NCBI RefSeq assembly: GCF_004569505.1
Contig: NZ_SPPK01000007.1
Coordinates: 68,827 to 132,826, forward strand
Reading direction: 5' to 3'
Source of the DNA: Dysgonomonas mossii
Lineage (GTDB): Bacteria; Bacteroidota; Bacteroidia; Bacteroidales; Dysgonomonadaceae
Length of the DNA: 64,000 nucleotides
The notes beneath the pieces were generated by a model, which worked only from the letters and a program-made list of their open reading frames with translations, was not told where the DNA came from and searched no databases. How positions within the stretch are numbered: the first letter of the stretch is position 1; every line of letters starts with the position of its first letter. The position numbers were made by a program, and so were the translations under genes. Shown one piece after another: positions 1 through 8,850 of this stretch.

Positions 1-155
1 TTCTTCTTGTCCATAATTTATATTAGCGAATGGGTATATAAAGATAACATTTTATTAACTAAAGATATAATATGCACCTCTAGCTTTTCCTGAAACTTTA
101 TCTACCTTTTTATAAGACCTATTTTAAATCTTATTTCTATGCCCATCCCCCATCT

Positions 156-195
156 ATACCTATTACATGGTATATAAATACCATGTAATAGGTAT
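156..195. repeat. Perfect 18-bp inverted repeat hairpin
   Basis: The arms ATACCTATTACATGGTAT (156-173) and ATACCATGTAATAGGTAT (178-195) are exact reverse complements, separated by a 4-base loop. No strong T-run follows on either strand (TTACTACTT on the plus side). It may be the terminator of a gene to the left of the window, an mRNA end-processing structure, or a cruciform/protein-binding palindrome. Confidence 0.8.
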
Positions 196-616
196 TTACT
201 ACTTCGATCAAGAGGCATAATTTTACATAAATTTATTTATTATGTTTTAAAATATGTAATAATTTATATTTTACAGAAACAATCAACAAAACAAGACATT
301 TCAAAATATATCATTTCAAGCTAACAAATCGATATAAAAAATCATTATGAAACAAAATTTAAAAAAAATATTCCATTTTTATTCTTTTTATAAAAATTTA
401 GTTTACATTTGCTCTCAGAAATAAGTTTACTCTCAAAACTTACCTCTAAATAAAAGTAGTGTTCTATAATGAAAATAAAGATAAAGGAAATCAAAGCTAA
501 CATAGCTTCAGATTACAGACATACAACTGTAATACCTTCAATTAGCTTTATCATGCCAAAAATATTTATATACAAAAACTATATAAATATGACACAAGAA
601 GACAATCTAAATCAAA

Positions 617-659
617 GGAATCACAAAAGGGCTCTTCACCCTTTATTTAAAGTGATTCC
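617..659 (+). promoter_or_regulatory. Two-tier hairpin in the susC leader
   Basis: The outer arms GGAATCAC (617-624) and GTGATTCC (652-659) enclose an inner pair AAAGGG (626-631) and CCCTTT (639-644). It lies about 160 bases before the SusC start and would form in the leader RNA. No uridine run follows directly, so a leader structure is more likely than a terminator. Function is unknown. Confidence 0.45.
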
Positions 660-819
660 CCTTCAAAGTTGTATTCTTTAAGTTTATAAGCGACTCTAAT
701 AGCTCGCCAACTAGTACCAATAAGTATACGAACGGAAAAAAACAGTGAAAAAGGAAGCTCCGATCGATACTACTCAATAGGTGTATTGTGTTAATATTAA
801 TAAATTTATGTGTACAAGT

Positions 820-3800
820 ATGAAGAAAAAGTTGTTATTGATTTTATCCTGCTTACTGTTAAGCATAGGGTATATTGCCGCACAAACAACAAAGATTACA
901 GGAACCGTTATTGATACGAATGGTGAGCCTGTAATAAGTGCTTCTGTTGTTGTGAAAGGAACTACAGTCGGAACAGTAACCGATCTGGATGGAACATTTT
1001 CAATAAATGTTCCGGATGGTAAAAACACGCTGGTATTCAATCTGGTTGGAATGAAAAGTATTGAAACTAAAGCTACTCAAAATATGCGGGTAGTGATGGA
1101 AAACGACGACAAGCTTTTAGATGAAGTCGTTGTAACAGCAATGGGAATTCAGCGCGATCAGAAAATATTAGGGTACGCTGCGACTCAAGTGAAATCGGAT
1201 GAAATATCAGCTGCAAAATCCGGATCTGTAATGGGCGGATTAAATGGAAAAATAGCCGGAGTAAATATTTCCGCTTCAGGACCGGCAGGTACATCTCAAA
1301 AAGTATTAATTCGTGGTATCTCTTCATTTAACAGCAACAATCCTTTGTACATTGTAGACGGTGTGCCGATCACAAATGAACGTTCAGGAACAGACTATGT
1401 AGACTTTGGCAATAGTGCCAATGACATAAACGCTGAAGACGTAGAATCGGTTACTGTATTGAAAGGAGCCTCTGCTACTGCCCTATATGGATCTCGCGCA
1501 GGGAATGGAGTTATTATGATCACAACAAAGAGAGCCAAAAGCGAAAAACTAACAGTAACATACGATGGAGCATTTACGGCTTCAAATGTTCTTCGTGTAA
1601 TGCAAACTCAGGATCTTTACGGACAAGGCTGGGGAGCTTGGGATAGAGCCGAAAACGGTTCATGGGGACCACGCCTTGATGGTAGTATCCACGAGTGGGG
1701 TTCAGATCAGTTAGCAGAACCAATGACGAAACCTTTTTCCTATGTAAAAAATAATATCCGCAATTTTTACAAGACAGGTCACGAATTGAATAATGTTGTA
1801 TCTCTTCGTTATGGTACAGAGAATCTTGGTCTTTATGTTTCTTATGGAAATGTAACCAGCAATGGAACATTACCGAATAATGCAGACACATATTCTCGCA
1901 ACACATTCTCTTTGCGTGGTAATGCTAAATGGGACAAACTAGCCATAGATGTATCTGTTAACTATGCACGTAAAGATATCCGTCGTACAGAACAAATGGA
2001 GATCGAACTTTTACAAAATCCTGTCGACATTGATATCGCTTCAATGAAAAATTACAACGACGAGCGTTATAATCTTGATAACTATTACACTTTTTATGCA
2101 ACAAATCCTTATTGGATGGTTGACAACAATTATTTCCTATATCAAGACAATCATACATATGGCAAAGTTGAAGCCTCTTATCAGTTGTTGGGGGGCCTAA
2201 AAGCTACAGCACGTCTGGGTGGCGATTTCCTTAACTATAGCAGAGAAAATATAAATGCTAAAAATTCATTTATACCTGGATCATATAGCGATTTAGGAGG
2301 TGCTACTGCCCAGAACGGTTATTATTCGAACAATAGATACAATAGAGATCAGCTTGATGCCACAGCATTCTTATCTGCAGATTATAAAGTATCAGACTTT
2401 GCTCTTAGTGGTACAGCCGGATGGAACTTAAATCAACGGACATACTCATACACAGGAGGATATGTAAACGGATTAGGTGTTCCTGATTGGTACAGTCTTG
2501 AAAACTCAGGTTCAGCAGCTGTCTCTCAGCAATATTCTGAAAAAAGAAGACTTATCGGTTTATTCGCTCAAGCTGAATTAGGATACAAAAGTTTTGCATA
2601 CCTAAACCTTTCAGCTCGTGCTGACAATTCATCAACTCTACCTAAAAATGAAAACACTTATTTTTATGGAGGAGGTAATATTTCATTTATTCTTACAGAA
2701 TTGTTTCCTACATTAAAAGATAGCAAAATTGACTTTTTGAAATTAAGAGCAGCTTTGGGACAAACAGGTAACGACGCTGGAGTATATCGTACCTCATCAT
2801 GGTTCGAACCATACAATAGCTATTACACATATCTTCCTATTCATGGAGTATTAGGCTTAACTGAATACAATAGATTGCCGAGTCAATCATTAAAGCCTGA
2901 AATTACAACTGAATACGAATTTGGTGTTCAAGGAAATTTCTTTGACAACCGTGTTCGCCTGGATTTTGCCTATTACAACAAACGCTCAAAGGATCAGATA
3001 ATAAATGCTACATTAGCTCCAGAAACCGGATATACATCCGAAACTCGCAATGTTGGAGAATTGGAAAATAAAGGTATAGAACTAGCTACTGGATTCACAC
3101 CTATAAAATCAAAAGACTGGCAATGGGATGTAAATGCAACATTTACAAAAAATACAGGAAAAGTTATTGAACTTTGGGATGGATTGCAAGAATACAATAT
3201 CTACAGCTGGCGTGGAGTTGAATATAGAATGAAAGTAGGAGAAAAAATTGGAACATTCCAAGTTCCATCAGTAGACCGTGTAACAGATAAAACTAGCCCT
3301 TACTATGGTTATATGATTGTAAACACAAACGGATTCCCTACTCAATCGACTACAGAAAAAGAAGTAATAGGATCATCACAGCCTGATTTCATTTTAGGAT
3401 TGAACACTTCTATTAAATTTAAGGATTTTAGACTTACAGTCGTTGGTGACTGGCATAAAGGAGGATGGATGGCCTCAAACACATCTTACATCACTCACTT
3501 TAACGGAAACTCAACACAAACAGTGTATAATGAGCGTAACTCATTTATTTATCCAAACTCTGTAAAAATAGTAGGCGGTCAATATGTGGAAAATAATATT
3601 CCTGTTATGGCTAATCAGATGAATTATACACTAGGTAACTATTCTTATAATCCTCTAGTACGCAATGAGATGGTAATACCAAAAGATTTCTTCAAAATCA
3701 GAGAAGTAACACTTTCTTACGATCTTCCAAAGAAAGCATTAAAATCTACTCCGTTAAGCAAAGTTACTTTAAGCTTTATAGGACGCAACCTCTTCTTATT

Positions 3801-3933
3801 TACACCAAAGAAGAATAATTATGTAGATCCTGAAGTAGCCAATATGGGCAACGACTTGACTTCTGAATTTGGTGAAATATCTAGTGGTACTTCTTATCGC
3901 AGTTTTGGTGGAGCTATCAAAGTAGAGTTTTAA
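820..3933 (+). CDS. SusC/RagA-type TonB-dependent outer-membrane receptor
   Basis: A protein of about 1037 residues that would form a 22-stranded outer-membrane barrel importing a glycan or other oligomer, driven by TonB. The start is placed at the ATG at 820 because it gives a clean signal peptide (MKKKLLLILSCLLLSIGYIAAQ); an in-frame GTG at 781 would add 13 hydrophilic residues. A carboxypeptidase-D regulatory-like domain follows (GTVIDTNGEPVISASVVVKG, about residues 26-100), then the plug with LYIVDGVPI and an RAGNGVIMITTK segment, then the barrel, ending in the aromatic residue of AIKVEF. There is no STN domain, so FecR-type signalling is not expected. A SusD-like lipoprotein follows after 20 bases and a small lipoprotein after that, so the three probably form one operon. 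No glycoside hydrolase is adjacent, so the substrate cannot be inferred. Confidence 0.95.
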   Translation: MKKKLLLILSCLLLSIGYIAAQTTKITGTVIDTNGEPVISASVVVKGTTVGTVTDLDGTFSINVPDGKNTLVFNLVGMKSIETKATQNMRVVMENDDKLLDEVVVTAMGIQRDQKILGYAATQVKSDEISAAKSGSVMGGLNGKIAGVNISASGPAGTSQKVLIRGISSFNSNNPLYIVDGVPITNERSGTDYVDFGNSANDINAEDVESVTVLKGASATALYGSRAGNGVIMITTKRAKSEKLTVTYDGAFTASNVLRVMQTQDLYGQGWGAWDRAENGSWGPRLDGSIHEWGSDQLAEPMTKPFSYVKNNIRNFYKTGHELNNVVSLRYGTENLGLYVSYGNVTSNGTLPNNADTYSRNTFSLRGNAKWDKLAIDVSVNYARKDIRRTEQMEIELLQNPVDIDIASMKNYNDERYNLDNYYTFYATNPYWMVDNNYFLYQDNHTYGKVEASYQLLGGLKATARLGGDFLNYSRENINAKNSFIPGSYSDLGGATAQNGYYSNNRYNRDQLDATAFLSADYKVSDFALSGTAGWNLNQRTYSYTGGYVNGLGVPDWYSLENSGSAAVSQQYSEKRRLIGLFAQAELGYKSFAYLNLSARADNSSTLPKNENTYFYGGGNISFILTELFPTLKDSKIDFLKLRAALGQTGNDAGVYRTSSWFEPYNSYYTYLPIHGVLGLTEYNRLPSQSLKPEITTEYEFGVQGNFFDNRVRLDFAYYNKRSKDQIINATLAPETGYTSETRNVGELENKGIELATGFTPIKSKDWQWDVNATFTKNTGKVIELWDGLQEYNIYSWRGVEYRMKVGEKIGTFQVPSVDRVTDKTSPYYGYMIVNTNGFPTQSTTEKEVIGSSQPDFILGLNTSIKFKDFRLTVVGDWHKGGWMASNTSYITHFNGNSTQTVYNERNSFIYPNSVKIVGGQYVENNIPVMANQMNYTLGNYSYNPLVRNEMVIPKDFFKIREVTLSYDLPKKALKSTPLSKVTLSFIGRNLFLFTPKKNNYVDPEVANMGNDLTSEFGEISSGTSYRSFGGAIKVEF

Positions 3934-3953
3934 TAATCTAATAAAGAAGAAAA

Positions 3954-5522
3954 ATGAAAAAGAAGAATTTAATATATATAGCTTTATTGCTACTGTTAAC
4001 AGGCGGAACATTTACGTCTTGCGATAACTATTTGGATGTGAACACCAATGCCAACTATCCACCAAATGCCAGCTTAGAGAGTCTTCTCCCATCGGCGGAA
4101 GCAAGTACTATTGCTCAATTGGGATTAAATGGGCAATTGATAGGGAGTCTATGGAGTCAATATGTTACTCAGGGAAACTCTACCAACCAGTATAATACTA
4201 CTGTCAATTACAGTCTTAATCAAGAATCATATAATGCTTTCTGGACCAATGCTTATGCCAACACATTACAGGATCTCAAAATTATGATGTCTTTAGCAGA
4301 AGAAAAACAAGCTTGGAACTATTGGATTATCGGTAAAGTTTTAACTGCATACAACTATCACGTGCTGACAGATTTATACGGAGATATACCTTTTACTGAA
4401 GCATTGGATATAAAAAAATATCCGGCGCCAAAGTATGATGATAGCAAAACGGTTGTATATCCGGGTATTATAGCGATGTTAGATGAGGCTATAGCAAAAG
4501 CCCCCAGTGCATCAGGAGGGATGAATCCTCTAATAGAAAAACAAGATTACTTTTTTGGAGGTAATATTGACTCTTGGGTCGCTTTAGCAAAAAGCTTAAA
4601 ATTAAAAATATATTTGCGTGACTATGAATCGAATAAGACTCAAATAGCAGCCTTAATAAGCCAAGGTGGATTATTTACCGGCGACTTTGCCTTCACTGTA
4701 TTTGATGATGCAACGAATAAAGGAAATCCTTTATTTGAGTATAATATTCGCCAATTAAATACTAAAGAGAATATACGGGCATGTCATACTTTCCTTGAAT
4801 TCTTACTTGCAGCAAATGATCCACGTATAGAACAAATCTATGAAATAACTACTGCTGCTAAAGAAGCGATTAAAGAAGGAGAAATTCTTACTACTTATAG
4901 ACAATTGTATGAAGGTTTGCCTTGCGGAACTAAGCCATCGACGACAGTTGGAGCTTCAGAGGCTGTACCGCTTGTTAATTCGTCAAGATATAAACAAGCA
5001 TATTCGGATACTACATATTTAATGAATTCAGCTGAAGCTTATTTTATGATAGCAGAAGCCCAAGCAAGAGCAGGAAAAACAACTGAAGCAAAAACAGCAT
5101 ACGATGAAGGTGTAAAACAAGCCTTTGGACGATGGGGTTTTGATGCTACCGACTTCATTAAAGAAGGAGGTGTATATGAATTCAAAAGTTCTTCTTTAAG
5201 CACAATGCTAAAATCTATCTTAACCCAAAAATGGGTAGCTGCAGCAAAAGCTAATGCTTGGGATGCTTGGATGGATCGCAACCGTACAGGAATACCTGCA
5301 ATCAGTGATGCTGAAAAGGTACGCGTAAGTAATACAGCACCCGGACTTGAAGAAGGTTACGAACTAGGGTCTTTAGTCCGCCCGGGGACAACGGTACTAC
5401 AAGCCAGAGAAATACCTCGTCGGATTCCGGTTCCTAACGTATCGGCACTCTATAATGTAAATGCACCTGCTACAAAACCAACTCAAGAACCATTATGGTG
5501 GCAAGTAGCTCAAGGGAATTAA
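3954..5522 (+). CDS. SusD-like surface glycan-binding lipoprotein (SusD-like_2 type)
   Basis: 522 residues. The N-terminus is a lipoprotein signal with the lipobox around FTSC, followed by DNYLDVNTNANYP, typical of SusD-like proteins. The rest fits the SusD-like_2 branch, with helical TPR-like segments such as NSAEAYFMIAEAQARAG. By family knowledge, SusD proteins sit on the cell surface as a lid on the SusC barrel and bind the ligand. It starts 20 bases after SusC, as expected for a partner pair. Assignment to the pair is strong; the ligand is unknown. Confidence 0.93.
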   Translation: MKKKNLIYIALLLLLTGGTFTSCDNYLDVNTNANYPPNASLESLLPSAEASTIAQLGLNGQLIGSLWSQYVTQGNSTNQYNTTVNYSLNQESYNAFWTNAYANTLQDLKIMMSLAEEKQAWNYWIIGKVLTAYNYHVLTDLYGDIPFTEALDIKKYPAPKYDDSKTVVYPGIIAMLDEAIAKAPSASGGMNPLIEKQDYFFGGNIDSWVALAKSLKLKIYLRDYESNKTQIAALISQGGLFTGDFAFTVFDDATNKGNPLFEYNIRQLNTKENIRACHTFLEFLLAANDPRIEQIYEITTAAKEAIKEGEILTTYRQLYEGLPCGTKPSTTVGASEAVPLVNSSRYKQAYSDTTYLMNSAEAYFMIAEAQARAGKTTEAKTAYDEGVKQAFGRWGFDATDFIKEGGVYEFKSSSLSTMLKSILTQKWVAAAKANAWDAWMDRNRTGIPAISDAEKVRVSNTAPGLEEGYELGSLVRPGTTVLQAREIPRRIPVPNVSALYNVNAPATKPTQEPLWWQVAQGN

Positions 5523-5573
5523 TTATAATAGAGCTATGTTTAATTAAATACTCAGTTTTTAAAAGAAAATAAT

Positions 5574-6083
5574 ATGAAACAAATAAGATATATTTCAGTC
5601 CTGTTATTATTACTCCTAGGATTTGCATCTTGCGAAACATACGGAGACTATGAAATAGAATACTCTTCTATCCATCCTTTGGGAGGAAAGTATAGAGTAA
5701 TTGTAAAAGATGAAGCCGGAAAACAGGTATATAAAAACTACTGTGAAATTTCTAATACTTCTGATGAATCAAAAACTCAATGTTGGATACGCATTGGTAG
5801 TTATTCACTAAGTGGAGCAAATGCTTACTCTATTAATGGCAAAATCAATTGCGACTTATCAACGCTCAGTTTTTCAGGAAGTAATATCGAAAATCTAGCA
5901 GGAAATGTTGCTTCTTCAACAAATACATTTACATTGACAGATGGAAAGATTATCTTGAAAGGAGCCACTGCTCCCTCAGGTACTGTTTCCGATTCTATAT
6001 ATTTCACTTTTACGAATTCTCGCTTTCCGGGGAAGACATATACAGCTCAAGGCTATCGTTTCACAGGATGGTCTGAGGATTGA
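5574..6083 (+). CDS. Small lipoprotein, probable lipid-binding putative hydrolase family
   Basis: 169 residues with a lipoprotein signal (LLGFASC lipobox) followed by YGDYEIEYSSIHPLGGKYRV. The mature part is rich in beta strands. Size, the HPLGGKYRVIV opening and the position directly after a SusC/SusD-like_2 pair resemble the Bacteroidetes family called lipid-binding putative hydrolase (PF12888), but I assign this from memory of the pattern, not from a search. It starts 51 bases after the SusD-like gene and is followed by a strong terminator, so it is the last gene of the operon. No catalytic motif is evident; it may be an accessory binding protein. Confidence 0.65.
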   Translation: MKQIRYISVLLLLLLGFASCETYGDYEIEYSSIHPLGGKYRVIVKDEAGKQVYKNYCEISNTSDESKTQCWIRIGSYSLSGANAYSINGKINCDLSTLSFSGSNIENLAGNVASSTNTFTLTDGKIILKGATAPSGTVSDSIYFTFTNSRFPGKTYTAQGYRFTGWSED

Positions 6084-6118
6084 TCGTATAGGTTGAAAGT
6101 ATTAATTAAAAAGGAGAC

Positions 6119-6147
6119 TGAGCGCGCTCCTTACAATTACGCGCTCA
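6119..6147. repeat. Short inverted repeat ahead of the operon terminator
   Basis: TGAGCGCG (6119-6126) and CGCGCTCA (6140-6147) are perfect 8-bp arms with a 13-base loop. No T-run follows. It sits between the small lipoprotein gene and the terminator at 6191 and could stabilise the 3' end of the mRNA. Confidence 0.5.
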
Positions 6148-6190
6148 TCATACAAACACGCTTTTAATGCAGTGATGCGTCAAACTTTAA

Positions 6191-6220
6191 AGAGACCGAA
6201 TTCGGTCTCTTCGCTTTTTT
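6191..6220 (+). terminator. Rho-independent terminator of the first Sus operon
   Basis: AGAGACCGAA/TTCGGTCTCT form a perfect 20-base palindrome (6191-6210), followed by TCGCTTTTTT. It closes the SusC-SusD-lipoprotein operon. Confidence 0.85.
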
Positions 6221-6343
6221 ATATACTTACAACTATACAAACCTTAAAAAATTGACTAACAAAGCCTCCATTCAGAGATACTCAATTGCTATTTCTTAAT
6301 CAAATTTTCCATCTCTTAGTAATAATCTAGACACCTTTTTCAG

Positions 6344-6351
6344 TACCTTTG
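6344..6351 (+). promoter_or_regulatory. Bacteroidetes -7 promoter element for prfA
   Basis: TACCTTTG followed by C matches the TAnnTTTG -7 consensus and lies 31 bases before the prfA ATG. I do not see a good TTTG -33 element at the usual 19-21 base spacing. Confidence 0.55.
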
Positions 6352-6381
6352 CCCCAAATTAAATATAAGATAGATTAAGAT

Positions 6382-7467
6382 ATGGCCCACTCGTCATTAT
6401 TAGAAAGACTTGATGCACTGAATATCCGCTTTGAAGAAATAGGCAAACTTATTACAGACCCTGCCGTAATTGCCGATATGAAAAGATACGTCAAACTGAA
6501 TAAAGAATATCGCGATTTAGAAAAAATAGATATAGCACGTAGAGAATATAAACAACTACTAGCCACCATAGACGAAGCAAAAGATATCCTTGAAAACGAA
6601 AATGACTCTGAATTAAGAGAAATTGCAAAAGAGGAAATGGATGCTGCAAATGAACGTATGCCTAAGTTGGAAGAAGAAATAAAGTTTCTTTTGGTTCCGG
6701 CCGATCCTCAAGACAGCAAAAATGCAATCATGGAAATACGCGGAGGAACAGGAGGTGACGAAGCCGCTATTTTTGCGGGAGACCTTTATCGTATGTATCA
6801 GAAATACTGTGAAGTAAAAGGTTGGAAAACAGAGATCACAAGCGTTACCGAGGGAACTTCCGGGGGATTCAAAGAAATTATATTTACTGTAACTGGCGAA
6901 GGAGTATACGGCATTCTAAAATACGAATCGGGAGTGCATCGCGTTCAACGTGTCCCTGCAACCGAAACTCAAGGGCGTGTACATACCTCTGCTGCTACTG
7001 TTGCCGTATTACCCGAAGCCGAAGAGGTTGACGTGGAGATAAACCCTGCTGATGTTGAAATGCAGACAGCCCGTTCGAGTGGTGCGGGAGGACAAAATGT
7101 AAATAAGGTTGAAACCAAAGTACAGCTAACGCACAAGCCATCAGGTCTGGTCGTTGTATGCCAGCAATCAAGATCTCAATTAGCCAATAGAGAGCTTGCG
7201 ATGCAAATGTTGAGAACAAAGCTTTATGATATAGAGCTATCTAAATATATGGATGCAATCGCTTCGAAACGTAAGACAATGGTATCGACAGGTGACCGCT
7301 CGGCTAAGATTAGAACATACAATTATCCGCAAGGAAGAATGACTGATCACAGAATCAATCTAACCTTATATAACTTATCGGCAGTAATGGATGGAGAAAT
7401 CCAGCCAATTATAGACCAATTGATAATTGCGGAAAATACCGAAAGGCTTAAAGAAAGCGAAATGTAA
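6382..7467 (+). CDS. prfA: Peptide chain release factor 1
   Basis: 361 residues, the usual length for RF1. It recognises UAA and UAG in the ribosomal A site and triggers peptidyl-tRNA hydrolysis. The codon-reading tripeptide is PAT (residues 192-194), the PxT class of RF1 rather than the SPF of RF2, and the catalytic GGQ is at 236-238 within [11 protein letters not shown]. The flanking [20 protein letters not shown] and [20 protein letters not shown] segments are standard. pyrF follows after 56 bases in the same direction and may be co-transcribed. Confidence 0.97.
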   Translation: MAHSSLLERLDALNIRFEEIGKLITDPAVIADMKRYVKLNKEYRDLEKIDIARREYKQLLATIDEAKDILENENDSELREIAKEEMDAANERMPKLEEEIKFLLVPADPQDSKNAIMEIRGGTGGDEAAIFAGDLYRMYQKYCEVKGWKTEITSVTEGTSGGFKEIIFTVTGEGVYGILKYESGVHRVQRVPATETQGRVHTSAATVAVLPEAEEVDVEINPADVEMQTARSSGAGGQNVNKVETKVQLTHKPSGLVVVCQQSRSQLANRELAMQMLRTKLYDIELSKYMDAIASKRKTMVSTGDRSAKIRTYNYPQGRMTDHRINLTLYNLSAVMDGEIQPIIDQLIIAENTERLKESEM

Positions 7468-7523
7468 AAAATAAAAAGGATTAGAAATAAGACAAAAGCG
7501 ACTCTAATTTTGAAGATACAAAT

Positions 7524-8348
7524 ATGACAAAGCAAGAATTATTTGAGAATATTAAAAGAAAAAAATCTTTCCTCTGCGTGGGGTTAGATACCGATATAAA
7601 TAAAATCCCTTCTTTTTTATTAGATGAAGAAGATCCTATCTATGCTTTCAACACAGCAATAATAGATGCGACTGCAAAATATTGTGTTGCTTACAAACCG
7701 AATGCTGCATTCTATGAAAGCCAAGGGGTAAAAGGGATCGTGGCTTTACACAAAACGATAGAATATATTCGCCTGAGATATCCTGATCAGTTTATTATAC
7801 TAGACGCTAAACGTGGAGACATAGGCAATACATCGGAGATGTACGCCATGTCTGCATTCGAAGACCTGAAAGCCAGTGCTATCACCGTAGCTCCTTATAT
7901 GGGAGAAGATAGCGTGAAGCCTTTTATTAAATATGCCAACAAATGGGTTATTCTATTAGCCCTTACGTCTAACAAGGGTTCTTATGATTTCCAGTTGACA
8001 GAAGACAAGAACGGCGAGCGTCTTTTCGAAAAGGTACTCAAAAAATCTCAGGAATGGGCAACTGACGAGCAATTGATGTATGTAGTGGGAGCTACACAAG
8101 GAGAAATGTTCGCTGATATTCGGAAGTATGCACCTAATCATTTCTTACTTGTTCCGGGTGTAGGCGCACAAGGAGGAAGCCTTGCCGATGTCGTAAAGTA
8201 TGGTATGAATTCGCAATGTGGATTACTCGTAAATTCTTCTCGTGCTATAATTTATGCAGACAATTCTGTAGACTTTGCTTTTGCCGCTACAGCCGAAGCG
8301 AAAAAAGTGCAAGAAGAAATGGCGACATATTTAGCAAAATTAATTTGA
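7524..8348 (+). CDS. pyrF: Orotidine 5'-phosphate decarboxylase
   Basis: 274 residues, the length of the type 2 (longer) OMP decarboxylases found in Bacteroidetes. It converts OMP to UMP, the last step of de novo pyrimidine synthesis, in the cytoplasm. The catalytic motif is visible as [17 protein letters not shown], with the Asp-x-Lys-x-x-Asp arrangement, and the phosphate-binding end as [11 protein letters not shown] and LLVNSSRAI. It lies downstream of prfA and is followed by a terminator. Confidence 0.96.
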   Translation: MTKQELFENIKRKKSFLCVGLDTDINKIPSFLLDEEDPIYAFNTAIIDATAKYCVAYKPNAAFYESQGVKGIVALHKTIEYIRLRYPDQFIILDAKRGDIGNTSEMYAMSAFEDLKASAITVAPYMGEDSVKPFIKYANKWVILLALTSNKGSYDFQLTEDKNGERLFEKVLKKSQEWATDEQLMYVVGATQGEMFADIRKYAPNHFLLVPGVGAQGGSLADVVKYGMNSQCGLLVNSSRAIIYADNSVDFAFAATAEAKKVQEEMATYLAKLI

Positions 8349-8436
8349 TCATTTTATTTACGTCTATATATCAAAGCGTCTCTAATCTTTATCTCAAAGA
8401 AATAAATATAGTAATATATAGACATACAAATAATAG

Positions 8437-8476
8437 AACTCCGAAGTTGTTTACAGGAACGGCTTCGGAGTTTTTC
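8437..8476 (+). terminator. Rho-independent terminator after pyrF
   Basis: AACTCCGAAG (8437-8446) pairs with CTTCGGAGTT (8463-8472) across a 16-base loop, followed by TTTCTATTT. It ends the prfA-pyrF unit. Confidence 0.75.
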
Positions 8477-8850
8477 TATTTAGATACTTAAGAGGCAATT
8501 GAACAGAAAAATAAGCCGACTAAAAAATTAACAAACTGAAACTAAAAAAAATTATATTTTTTTATAAAAAAGATACAACTTTTCCATTCCTTTGTAGCAA
8601 ATTTCAATAATGAAATTCAGAATAATTGAAGACTAACTCATATAATATTCATTTTAATATTTTCAGCACGTTAACCTAAACAGGCAGATAGATGAAATCG
8701 CCTTTAAAGGGGTAGATAACAATGAAATTTACCTTTATATTCTGTAAGAAATAATTAATAAATACTTAATATAATATTGTCTATCTCTTTTGGCTTAACA
8801 TCTATTTTTGCCTCTGCAATTTGAGATAATTTAAATATAAAGCAAAATTT
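8477..8850 (+). other. AT-rich leader region before the second susC
   Basis: Nothing codes here. Two imperfect -7-like elements are present: TTCCTTTG at 8587-8594 and TATTTTTG at 8803-8810. Neither has a convincing -33 TTTG at normal spacing. If the first is used the leader would be about 250 nt. No strong hairpin was found. Confidence 0.35.

Larger units (their letters stand above)
1..819. other. Long non-coding leader upstream of the first susC
   Basis: About 800 bases of very AT-rich sequence without a convincing gene. It holds a perfect 18-bp-arm hairpin (156-195), a candidate Bacteroidetes -7 element TACATTTG at 404-411 without a clear -33 partner, and a two-tier hairpin at 617-659. If the -7 element is used, the first susC mRNA would have a leader of about 400 nt. 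A 70-codon open frame at 469-681 has no recognisable features and covers the 617-659 hairpin, so I treat it as non-coding. Confidence 0.5.

Noticed and set aside
469..681. 70-codon open frame in the first leader
   Set aside because: No recognisable pattern, no signal, and it spans the 617-659 hairpin. Composition follows the AT-rich background.
781..819. GTG start 13 codons upstream of the first SusC
   Set aside because: The ATG at 820 gives a standard signal peptide; the extension is hydrophilic.
8216..8491. 91-codon frame over the end of pyrF and the terminator
   Set aside because: Lies mostly within pyrF in another frame and reads through the terminator hairpin.
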